From CAYFMP01 sp964344215 (GTDB lineage Bacteria; Pseudomonadota; Alphaproteobacteria; Rhodospirillales; Casp-alpha2), in the NCBI GenBank assembly GCA_964344215.1, contig CAYFMP010000001.1, positions 62,001-126,000 on the forward strand: a DNA stretch of 64,000 nt, given 5' to 3'. The position numbers and the translations under genes are program-made. Of the stretch, positions 51,350 through 59,027 are shown piece by piece (positions within the stretch are counted from its first letter, which is position 1; the number at the start of each line of letters is the position of its first letter). The notes beneath the pieces were generated by a model. That model was given only the letters and a program-made list of their open reading frames with translations, had not been told where the DNA came from and did no database searches.

Positions 51350-52569
51350 TGTTGAACTCGATTGAGTTGTTTGCGGGTGCGGGGGGCCTTGGCATGGGGG
51401 TAGGTCTAGCGGGCTTTAGTCCAAAGGCCGTGATCGAATGGGATACATGGGCATGCGACACTATTCGCGAAAATATTCAACGTGGCTTTCCCCTGGTAAG
51501 GAACTGGCCCTTAATCGAAGACGATGTACGCGAGTTTGATTTCGAATCTCTTGAGGACAGGATCGACCTCGTTGTGGGTGGACCGCCTTGCCAACCGTTT
51601 TCGCTGGGTGGGAAACATCGCGCGCATAATGATGAGCGAGACATGTTTCCAGCTACCGTGGATGCAGTTAGGAGGCTTCGTCCGAAAGCGTTCATCGTGG
51701 AGAACGTACGAGGATTAACTAGAGCGGCGTTCAATAACTACTACCAGTACATATTGCTCCAGTTCACCTACCCCGAGGTTCGCCGCCGAACGAGCGAAAC
51801 ATGGGTACGCCATTTAACGCGACTAGAAAAGATTGCGACGACAAGAAAAAAACGCGGCCTTACCTATAACGTTGTACATCGGATACTCAACGCGGCCAAT
51901 TACGGCGTCCCCCAGAAAAGAGATCGGGTATTCATCGTGGGCTTCAGATCGGATATGGATTCCCGGTGGTCTTTCCCCGATGAAACGCATAGTTTTGAAG
52001 CTCTGTTGGAAGATCAATGGGTGACGGGTGAATATTGGGAAAGGCACCGAATTCCTAAGAAGAAACGGCCCCAAACTCCAGAACGTTACAATAAACGTAT
52101 CGAAAAAATCCGTCTCACAAACGAACGACCCATGGCCGAGTACAAACCATGGCGTACTCTTCGAGACGCTCTTCAAGATGTTCCAGATCCAAGAGAACGA
52201 GATTCCCAGAAGCTTTTTCGCAACCATCGGTTTCAGGATGGAGCAAGACCCTATCCGGGCCATACCGGAAGTCCACTTGACTTGCCTTCAAAAGCGCTGA
52301 AGGCCGGTGATCACGGTGTTCCTGGTGGCGAGAACATGATGGTTATGGGAGACGGAAGCGTTCGATATTTGACAGTACGGGAGGCCGCGAGGGTGCAGAC
52401 TTTTCCTGATGGTTACGTTTTTCATGGCTCTTGGTCGGAAACCATGCGGCAATTAGGTAACGCTGTACCAGTGAAATTGGCTCTGGTCGTTGCGGGAAGC
52501 GTAGCCAAGAAACTTCTCGAGCAAGAACAACGAGATTTAGAGCGGCTAATTCACGGATTGGCAAAATAA
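51346..52569 (+). CDS. Type II DNA cytosine-5 methyltransferase
   Basis: A 407-residue C5 methylase. Motif I IELFAGAGGLGMG, motif IV GGPPCQPFS with catalytic Cys82, motif VI VENVRG, motif VIII YGVPQKRDRVFIVG, and motifs IX/X (REAARVQTFPDGY, QLGNAVPVKLA) are in order. The variable target-recognition region lies at about residues 170-330. Given the Eco29kI-type endonuclease next to it, the target is probably CCGCGG; inferred, not shown. A second ATG directly after the first is an equal start. Confidence 0.93.
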   Translation: MMLNSIELFAGAGGLGMGVGLAGFSPKAVIEWDTWACDTIRENIQRGFPLVRNWPLIEDDVREFDFESLEDRIDLVVGGPPCQPFSLGGKHRAHNDERDMFPATVDAVRRLRPKAFIVENVRGLTRAAFNNYYQYILLQFTYPEVRRRTSETWVRHLTRLEKIATTRKKRGLTYNVVHRILNAANYGVPQKRDRVFIVGFRSDMDSRWSFPDETHSFEALLEDQWVTGEYWERHRIPKKKRPQTPERYNKRIEKIRLTNERPMAEYKPWRTLRDALQDVPDPRERDSQKLFRNHRFQDGARPYPGHTGSPLDLPSKALKAGDHGVPGGENMMVMGDGSVRYLTVREAARVQTFPDGYVFHGSWSETMRQLGNAVPVKLALVVAGSVAKKLLEQEQRDLERLIHGLAK

Positions 52570-53177
52570 TGATCCCGGCAGAACCCTACAATCCCCTTGA
52601 TAGGAAGAATCTAGGAATTAGCGTCGGAGAGGCTTTGCTGGCAGCCGATATCGCGCCGCTTGGAGAGGTTGTCGAGTTCGACGGAGCGGGCATATATGCA
52701 ATCTACTACACTGGTGAGTTTCCCCCATATTCGGCGATCGCGGAGAAAAATCGAGAGAATGTGTTCGGATTGCCAATCTATGTCGGCAAAGCAGTCCCAC
52801 CAGGGGCCCGCAAGGGGAGAGTTGGTCTAAATGTCGCACCGAAAAAGGCACTCTTCAGACGTTTGAAGGAACATGCGGACAGCATACGAACCACAGCAGA
52901 CAATCTTAACATCGACGATTTCTTTTCACGTTACTTGGTGGTTGATGATATTTGGATTCCGCTTGGAGAGAGCCTATTAATCGCAAGGTTCTCGCCGATA
53001 TGGAATACCCTGATTGACGGGTATGGGAATCATGATCCGGGAAGCGGAAGGTACGATCAGGAACGATCCCGTTGGGATACCCTGCATCCTGGTCGCCCTT
53101 GGGCGGCCAAATGCCGGGAACGACGGGAAACTCAAGAACAGATAGTTAAAGAAATTGAAGAGTTCCTCCGAACGTAG
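52569..53177 (+). CDS. Eco29kI-type GIY-YIG restriction endonuclease
   Basis: A 202-residue GIY-YIG nuclease. GIYAIYYTG (41-49) and PIYVGKA (69-75) are the name-giving motifs. Arg98 and His102 (LFRRLKEHADSI), Glu134 (LGESLLI) and Asn146 (PIWNTL) have the spacing of the Eco29kI active site. Eco29kI cuts CCGCGG. It overlaps the methylase by one base (TAATG), completing a three-gene vsr-M-R cassette. Low GC and lack of links to neighbours suggest recent transfer. Confidence 0.88.
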   Translation: MIPAEPYNPLDRKNLGISVGEALLAADIAPLGEVVEFDGAGIYAIYYTGEFPPYSAIAEKNRENVFGLPIYVGKAVPPGARKGRVGLNVAPKKALFRRLKEHADSIRTTADNLNIDDFFSRYLVVDDIWIPLGESLLIARFSPIWNTLIDGYGNHDPGSGRYDQERSRWDTLHPGRPWAAKCRERRETQEQIVKEIEEFLRT

Positions 53178-53263
53178 AAGCGTCGGCCATCTGAAAGAAT
53201 GACGAATTGGAGACTTACGCTGGTGTCCGATATTGACTTAGAGCATCCATTCGCGAGAGTCGC

Positions 53264-56167
53264 CTACTCCGCCGCCTCGTCGTAGGCCTCCAGCGGCGGG
53301 CAGGCGCAGATCAGGTGGCGGTCGCCGAAGACGTTGTCGACGCGGCCGACCGCCGGCCAGTACTTGTCCTCGCGCGAGGTCTTCAGGGGGAAGAAGGCGC
53401 GCTCCTTCGAATAGGGCAGGTCCCAATCGCCGTCCATCAGCAGGTGATGGGTGTGCGGGGCGTTGCGGAGCACGTTGTTCTCCGGGTCGGCCTTGCCTTC
53501 CTCGACCTCGCGGATTTCCTCTCTGATGGCGATCATGGCGTCGCAGAAACGGTCCAATTCGCGCTTGGCCTCGCTCTCGGTCGGCTCGATCATCAGCGTG
53601 TCGACGACCGGGAACGACATGGTCGGCGCATGGAAACCGTAATCGACCAGCCGCTTGGCGACGTCGTCGCTGGTGACGCCGGAGCTCTCCTTGACCGGCC
53701 GCAAGTCGACGATGCACTCGTGCGCCACCATGCCCTGCGAGCCCTTGTAGAGAACCGGAAAGTGCGGATCCAGGCGGTGCGCCACGTAGTTGGCGTTGAG
53801 GATGGCGACCTGGGTCGCCTTTTTGAGGCCCTCGGCTCCCATCATGTACATGTAGGCCCACGATATGGGCAGGATCGAGGCCGAGCCCCACGGCGCCGAG
53901 GCGATCGGTCCGATCGTCTCGCCGCGGCCGGCGGCCGGGTTGACGCCCTCGACCTCCGTGTGGTCGGGCAAATAGGGCGCCAGGTGCGCCCCGACCCCGA
54001 TCGGGCCCATGCCGGGGCCGCCGCCGCCGTGCGGGATGGCGAAGGTCTTGTGCAGGTTGATGTGCGAGACGTCGGGGCCGATGGTGCCGGGCCTGACGAT
54101 GCCGACCATGGCGTTGAGGTTGGCGCCGTCGAGATAGACCTGGCCGCCAGCCTCATGGACGATGTCGCAGATCTCCGGGAACGCCTCCTCGAAGACGCCG
54201 TGGGTCGAGGGGTAGGTGATCATCAGCGCGGCCAGCGCATCGCCGTGCTCGGCCGCCTTTGCCTTCAAGTCGTCGACGTCGACGTTGCCGTGGTCGTCGC
54301 ACTTGACGACGACGACGCGCAGGCCGGCCATGACGGCGCTGGCCGGGTTGGTGCCATGCGCGCTGGCCGGGATCAGGCAGACGTCGCGGTCCCCCTCGCC
54401 CTTCTGCTCCAGGTATTTGCGGATGGTCAGGAGGCCCGAGTACTCGCCCTGCGAGCCGGCGTTGGGCTGCAGCGACACGCTGTCGAAGCCGGTCGCCTCG
54501 CACAGCATCTCCTCGAGCTCCTCGAACAGCTGCTGGTAGCCCTGGGTCTGATCCAACGGCGCGAACGGGTGGATGTTGGCGAAGCTGCGCCACGTCACCG
54601 GCAGCATCTCGGTGGTCGCGTTGAGTTTCATGGTGCACGATCCGAGCGGGATCATGGCGCGGTCGAGCGCGATGTCCTTCGACGCCAGGAAACGCAAATA
54701 CCGCATCATCTCGGTCTCGGCGTGATACAGGTTGAACACCGGATGGGCCAGGAAATCGCTTTCGCGGCGCAGGTTCTCGGGAATGGTGTGGGGCAGCGTC
54801 TTGTCGATGTCGTCGATGCCGAGCTCGTCGTCGGCCTTGGCCGAGAACACCCGCCACAGCGCCTGCAGGTTCTGGCGCCGCGTCGTCTCGTCGAAAGCGA
54901 TGCCGAGGCGGTCGGCGTCGACGACGCGCAGGTTGATGCGCGATTCGCGGGCGCGGGCGGCGATCCGCCCGGCCTGACCCGGCACGCAGACGGTGACGGT
55001 GTCGAAGAAGCTGTCGTGCTCGAGCCGGTAGCCCAGGCGCCTCAGGCCCTCGGCCATGATGCGGGTCATCCGGTGGACCTTGCGGGCGATCGTGCGCAGG
55101 CCGTCGGGCCCGTGGTAGACGGCATAGAGCCCGGCCAGCACGGCGAGCAGCACCTGCGCCGTGCAGATGTTCGACGTCGCCTTCTCGCGGCGGATGTGCT
55201 GTTCGCGGGTCTGCAGCGCCATCCTGAGCGCCGGATGTCCGTTGCTGTCCTTGGAGACGCCGATGATGCGGCCGGGCGTGGCGCGTTTGTAATCGTCGCG
55301 GGTCGCGAAGAAAGCGGCGTGCGGGCCGCCGTAGCCCATCGGCACGCCGAAGCGTTGCGAATTGCCGAGGACGATATCGGCACCCATTTCTCCCGGCGGC
55401 TTGAGGATACACAGCGCCAGCAGGTCGGTCGCCACCGAGACCAGCATGTCGCGCTCGTGGGCCTTGGCGATGAACGGCTCGATGTCCCTGACGGCGCCCG
55501 ACGACCCCGGATACTGCAAGAGCGCACCGAAGGCGTCCAAGCCGTCGAGGTCGGCGGCCGGGTCGCCGACGACGATCTCGAAGCCGAACGCGCGGGCCCG
55601 GGTGCGCAGCACGGCGATGGTCTGCGGATGGGTGTCGGCGTCGACGAAGAAGGTATCGCTGCCGGTCTTGGTCAGGCGATGCGACATCGCCATGGCTTCC
55701 GCCGCCGCCGTGCCTTCGTCCAACAGCGAGGCGTTGGCCAGGTCCATGCCGGTCAGGTCCATGACCATCTGCTGATAGTTCAAGAGCGCTTCCATGCGGC
55801 CCTGGCTGACTTCGGCCTGATACGGCGTGTAAGCGGTGTACCAGCCCGGGTTCTCCATGACGTTGCGCAAAATCACGCTGGGCATGGAGGTGCCGTAGTA
55901 GCCCATGCCGATCATCGAGATGAAGACCCGGTTGCGCTCGGCCATGCGGCGCAGATACGACAGCGTCTCGCGCTCGTTGTGGTCGCCCTCGATGGCGAGC
56001 GGACGGTCCGAGACGATGCCGGCCGGCACCGTCTTCTCGATAAGCGCATCCAGCGAGTCGAGACCGAGGGCGTCGAGCATGGCGGCGATCTGCTCTTCGC
56101 CGGGGCCGATGTGGCGGCGGATGAACTCGTCCTTTTGCTTCAAGTCGCTGAGCGTCGCTTGCGGCAT
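53264..56167 (-). CDS. gcvP: Glycine dehydrogenase (decarboxylating), P protein
   Basis: A 967-residue single-chain P protein, normal for the fused form. RRHIGPGEEQIAAML, YYGTSMPSVILRN and YTPYQAEVSQGR mark the N-terminal half; SHINLHKTFAIPHGGGGPGMGP carries the PLP-binding Lys in the C-terminal half. It decarboxylates glycine and passes the aminomethyl group to lipoyl-GcvH. The ATG overlaps the gcvH stop by one base (TGATG). It is the last gene of the gcvTHP operon. Confidence 0.98.
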   Translation of the reverse strand: MPQATLSDLKQKDEFIRRHIGPGEEQIAAMLDALGLDSLDALIEKTVPAGIVSDRPLAIEGDHNERETLSYLRRMAERNRVFISMIGMGYYGTSMPSVILRNVMENPGWYTAYTPYQAEVSQGRMEALLNYQQMVMDLTGMDLANASLLDEGTAAAEAMAMSHRLTKTGSDTFFVDADTHPQTIAVLRTRARAFGFEIVVGDPAADLDGLDAFGALLQYPGSSGAVRDIEPFIAKAHERDMLVSVATDLLALCILKPPGEMGADIVLGNSQRFGVPMGYGGPHAAFFATRDDYKRATPGRIIGVSKDSNGHPALRMALQTREQHIRREKATSNICTAQVLLAVLAGLYAVYHGPDGLRTIARKVHRMTRIMAEGLRRLGYRLEHDSFFDTVTVCVPGQAGRIAARARESRINLRVVDADRLGIAFDETTRRQNLQALWRVFSAKADDELGIDDIDKTLPHTIPENLRRESDFLAHPVFNLYHAETEMMRYLRFLASKDIALDRAMIPLGSCTMKLNATTEMLPVTWRSFANIHPFAPLDQTQGYQQLFEELEEMLCEATGFDSVSLQPNAGSQGEYSGLLTIRKYLEQKGEGDRDVCLIPASAHGTNPASAVMAGLRVVVVKCDDHGNVDVDDLKAKAAEHGDALAALMITYPSTHGVFEEAFPEICDIVHEAGGQVYLDGANLNAMVGIVRPGTIGPDVSHINLHKTFAIPHGGGGPGMGPIGVGAHLAPYLPDHTEVEGVNPAAGRGETIGPIASAPWGSASILPISWAYMYMMGAEGLKKATQVAILNANYVAHRLDPHFPVLYKGSQGMVAHECIVDLRPVKESSGVTSDDVAKRLVDYGFHAPTMSFPVVDTLMIEPTESEAKRELDRFCDAMIAIREEIREVEEGKADPENNVLRNAPHTHHLLMDGDWDLPYSKERAFFPLKTSREDKYWPAVGRVDNVFGDRHLICACPPLEAYDEAAE

Positions 56168-56541
56168 CAGTCCAATCCCGCGACGTGGGCCTTGTAGGCG
56201 GCCTCGTCCATCATTTCGTCGACCTGCGACGCGTCCGACAGCTTGACCTTGAAGAACCAGCCCTCGCCCATGGGGTCGGAATTGACCAGGGTCGGCTCGC
56301 CCTCGAGCGCCTCGTTGATCTCTGTAACCTCGCCGTCGATGGGCGCGTAGACCTCGCTGGCCGCCTTCACCGATTCGACGACGCCCGACTCGGCGCCCTG
56401 TTCGATGGCGGCGCCGACGTCGGGCAACTCGACGAAGACGATGTCGCCCAACTGCTCTTGCGCATAATCGGTGATGCCGACGACTGCGGTGTCGCCCTCG
56501 ATGCGCACCCATTCGTGGTCGGTGGTGTAGTGAACGCTCAT
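56167..56541 (-). CDS. gcvH: Glycine cleavage system H protein
   Basis: A 124-residue lipoyl carrier. YTTDHEWVRIEGD at the start and ESVKAASEVYAPIDGEVTEIN around the lipoylated Lys59 are standard. It shuttles the aminomethyl intermediate among P, T and L proteins. It begins 15 bases after gcvT. Confidence 0.97.
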   Translation of the reverse strand: MSVHYTTDHEWVRIEGDTAVVGITDYAQEQLGDIVFVELPDVGAAIEQGAESGVVESVKAASEVYAPIDGEVTEINEALEGEPTLVNSDPMGEGWFFKVKLSDASQVDEMMDEAAYKAHVAGLD

Positions 56542-56556
56542 GAAACTTCTCCCCTG

Positions 56557-57678
56557 TCAGCCGGTGAAATAGCGTTGCTCGACGAACGGCAGCTTGACGA
56601 CCCGGGCCGGCAGCGTCTTGCCGCGCACAACCAGGCCGATCGCCGTATCCGGTTCGGCATGCGCGGTCTCGACGTAGCCCATGGCGACCGGGCCGCCGAC
56701 GCTCGGCCCGAAACCGCCCGACGTGACCTCGCCGATGACGGCGCCGTCCACATCGACGACCTCGGTATGGGCGCGGGCCGGCGCCTTGCCGTCGGGACGG
56801 ATGCCGACCCGCTTGCGCGAAACGCCATCCTTGATTTGAGCGAGGATGACGTCGGCGCCGACGAAACCGCCTTCCTGGCGGCGGCGCTTGTTTACGGTCC
56901 AGGCCAGCCCGGCCTCGATCGGCGTCGTCGTTTCGTCGATGTCGCTGCCATACAGACAAAGGCCGGCTTCCAAGCGCAGCGAATCGCGGGCGCCGAGGCC
57001 GGCCGCCATCACTTCGTCCTCGCCCAGCAGCAATCGGGAGAGGGCGTCGGCGTCGTCGGCCGCGACCGAGATCTCGTAGCCGTCCTCGCCGGTGTAGCCC
57101 GAGCGCGTGACCAAACATTCGAGATCGTTGATGTGCAGCCACTCGGCGGTCATGAACAGCATGTGGCGGGCGGCCGGCACGAAGCGCGCCAGCACGTCCG
57201 CGGCGGCCGGCCCCTGCAGGGCGAGCAGGGCGCGATGGCCGATGATCTCGAGCCTGGCGCGGTCGCCGATGCTGTCTCCGATATAGGCGAAGTCGGCCTC
57301 CTTGCACGCCGCGTTGACGACCAAAAACAGATGGTCGCCCTGCTGGGTCGCCATCAGGTCGTCGCGAATGCCGCCAGCCTCGTTGGTCAGCAGCGTATAG
57401 CGGGTGCGGCCGGCGGCCAGCCCCTGGTAGTCGCCGGGCACCAGGGTTTCCAGGGCGGCCGCCGCTTCCGAGCCGACCAGCCGGGCCTGGCCCATGTGCG
57501 AGACGTCGAACAGCGAGGCGGCCTGGCGGGTGTGGTTGTGTTCGGCCATGATGCCGGTCTCGAACTGGACCGGCATGGCGTAACCGGCGAACGGCACCAT
57601 CTTGGCGCCCATTTCCCGATGCAGGGCGTCCAGGGGCGTCGCTTTCAGATCCTTGGCGGTCTCGTCGGTGTCGTTCAC
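56557..57678 (-). CDS. gcvT: Glycine cleavage system T protein (aminomethyltransferase)
   Basis: A 373-residue tetrahydrofolate-dependent T protein. PFAGYAMPVQF, LFDVSHMGQ, RSGYTGEDGYEI and GLGARDSLRLEAGLCLYG are visible. It transfers the one-carbon unit from GcvH to tetrahydrofolate. It is the first gene of the operon, behind a tandem glycine riboswitch, so expression follows the glycine level. Confidence 0.97.
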   Translation of the reverse strand: MNDTDETAKDLKATPLDALHREMGAKMVPFAGYAMPVQFETGIMAEHNHTRQAASLFDVSHMGQARLVGSEAAAALETLVPGDYQGLAAGRTRYTLLTNEAGGIRDDLMATQQGDHLFLVVNAACKEADFAYIGDSIGDRARLEIIGHRALLALQGPAAADVLARFVPAARHMLFMTAEWLHINDLECLVTRSGYTGEDGYEISVAADDADALSRLLLGEDEVMAAGLGARDSLRLEAGLCLYGSDIDETTTPIEAGLAWTVNKRRRQEGGFVGADVILAQIKDGVSRKRVGIRPDGKAPARAHTEVVDVDGAVIGEVTSGGFGPSVGGPVAMGYVETAHAEPDTAIGLVVRGKTLPARVVKLPFVEQRYFTG

Positions 57679-57760
57679 GCGGGCTCTCCCTTCAACAAAA
57701 TCGAGCGCCGTTCCAACCGCGCCCCGGTCCTCAAACGGGCCGATGCGTCCCGGTCGGAAG

Positions 57761-57976
57761 GCGCCCCCTCTGTCTCGGAACCTGAAAGATTCACCCGGGC
57801 TCGCCCGGGCTTACATCTTCGGTGGGGAGAAGCGTCCTTGGGGGTCGCTCCACCCACTTTCCAGAGTCTCATCGCGCTGCGGTCCGGTTGCCTGAGAGTT
57901 TCCGGGGCGGTTGCTCCTTCGGCGCCGGCTGGACCCTCGGAAAACGTTCCGGCGGGCCGGGCCGGACTCTCCCGCA
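57761..57976 (-). promoter_or_regulatory. Tandem glycine riboswitch before gcvT
   Basis: On the minus strand the first aptamer (57976 to about 57878) reads GCGGGAGAGTCC, then GCGCCGAAGGAGCAACCGC and GAAACTCTCAGGCAACCGGAC. The second (about 57868 to 57761) reads GACTCTGGAAAG, then CACCGAAGATGTAAG, ATCTTTCAGG and GACAGAGGGGG. These are the conserved core elements of the two cooperating glycine aptamers, joined by a short linker. The 82 bases from 57760 to gcvT form the expression platform; it holds no clear terminator, so control may be at translation. The leader upstream to 58084 contains no gene. Confidence 0.95.
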
Positions 57977-58084
57977 ACGGTCACTTGAGGTAGCCTTGCG
58001 AATGTCACGTCAAATATTTCACGGTTGTGAGACAGAATCAATGACATCCGGACCGGGCCGTCCGCTGGCGGTCCGGCCGCCTCC

Positions 58085-58675
58085 TCAGGGCAGCGTCCCG
58101 GTCCGCCTGGAGCGGTTGAACCTGAGCTCGTCGCGGGTCAGCTTGAGGCCGGCGAAAATCAGGTATTTCTTGCTGTCCAACTCCTTGCTCAGCGGCAACT
58201 GCAGGATGATCGGCTCGGAATTCACCTGGCGCCGCGAGCGGTTGCCCGGAAAGACGGCGCTGATCCCGAATTCCTCGCGGTACAGCACCTTCTTGTTGAG
58301 GTCGGTGACGCTGATAAAGTATGCGAAATCGGCCGACCGGGTCCGGTTGGCCGGCCCGCGGGCGACGGCGAACGCCAACGCAACGTCGACCTCCATTTCG
58401 CCGGCCAGCGTCTTCTTGCTGACGTCGGTCTCGCAGCCGAGAAGGACGTCCACCACCTGCACTTCGAAATCGATATCGGTGAGGTCGCGGCCCGGCCCGG
58501 GGCGGAACCTGGTCAGCCTGGCGGCGTCGGCCAGCACCCGATAGTCGGGGCACGGCTGCACGATGGAGCGGCTGGTCCACGGCAGTCTGCCGTCGGCGCA
58601 GGCCGAAAGCCCGATCGCCAGGGCAAGCGCGGCGGCAGCCGTTCGCAGTCGAGCCCAGTTTCGGGATGGAGCCAT
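58085..58675 (-). CDS. Putative lipoprotein, unknown function
   Basis: A 196-residue protein with a type II signal peptide: AAAALALAIGLSAC, where LSAC is the lipobox and Cys is the attachment site. The mature part has a beta-rich FEVQVVDVLLGCETDV and AFAVARGPANRTRSADFAYFISVTDLNKKVLYREEF pattern, a layout seen in exported alphaproteobacterial lipoproteins of unknown role. The ATG at 58675 overlaps the CDGSH gene stop by one base. Confidence 0.8.
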   Translation of the reverse strand: MAPSRNWARLRTAAAALALAIGLSACADGRLPWTSRSIVQPCPDYRVLADAARLTRFRPGPGRDLTDIDFEVQVVDVLLGCETDVSKKTLAGEMEVDVALAFAVARGPANRTRSADFAYFISVTDLNKKVLYREEFGISAVFPGNRSRRQVNSEPIILQLPLSKELDSKKYLIFAGLKLTRDELRFNRSRRTGTLP

Positions 58676-58914
58676 CACAGCGACGAGTGGCCGCCGTCGC
58701 ACAGCGGTCTGTCGGCGCTCCGCTTGCAACCGCGAAAAAAGGCGGTTTCCGATTTTTCCGCCGTGTACATGAGCGGCGCCGACCCGGTATCCGAATGCGA
58801 GCCGTCGCGGACCGGCTGGTTGGCCCTCCTGCCGCAGGCGCACCAGGCATAGGCCTTGCCGGCCTCGACATCGACGCCGTAAGGGCTTTTTTGGGCAATC
58901 ACCGGTTCGCTCAT
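58675..58914 (-). CDS. CDGSH iron-sulfur domain protein, both motifs degenerate
   Basis: A 79-residue protein with two mitoNEET-type motifs. Motif one has Cys25, Cys27 and His40, but the third Cys is Arg36 (VRDGSH instead of xCDGSH). Motif two has Cys63, Cys72 and His76 (LCDGGH), but the first Cys is Arg61 (RGC instead of CGC). Intact homologues have 3 Cys and 1 His per 2Fe-2S cluster, so each cluster here lacks one ligand. It is coupled to the lipoprotein gene by TGATG. Confidence 0.85.
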   Translation of the reverse strand: MSEPVIAQKSPYGVDVEAGKAYAWCACGRRANQPVRDGSHSDTGSAPLMYTAEKSETAFFRGCKRSADRPLCDGGHSSL

Positions 58915-59027
58915 GGCCGTCCTATGCTCCTCGGTTCGGAAAAGAACCCAGGACCGACTGTAATTGACGGGCAAAGGCCGGACAAGGCCACCAGACGTCC
59001 GCGGTGCGGGGACGGCCGAGGCCGTCT

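Noticed and set aside
50259..53263. Integrated element with att sites or a tRNA at the restriction island
   Set aside because: No tRNA, integrase or matching direct repeats could be seen at its edges.
53315..56197. 960-codon plus-strand open frame
   Set aside because: Exactly antisense to gcvP, with no recognisable motifs.
57675..57977. Minus-strand open frame of 100 codons upstream of gcvT
   Set aside because: It lies on the tandem glycine riboswitch; the conserved bases are RNA elements, not codons.
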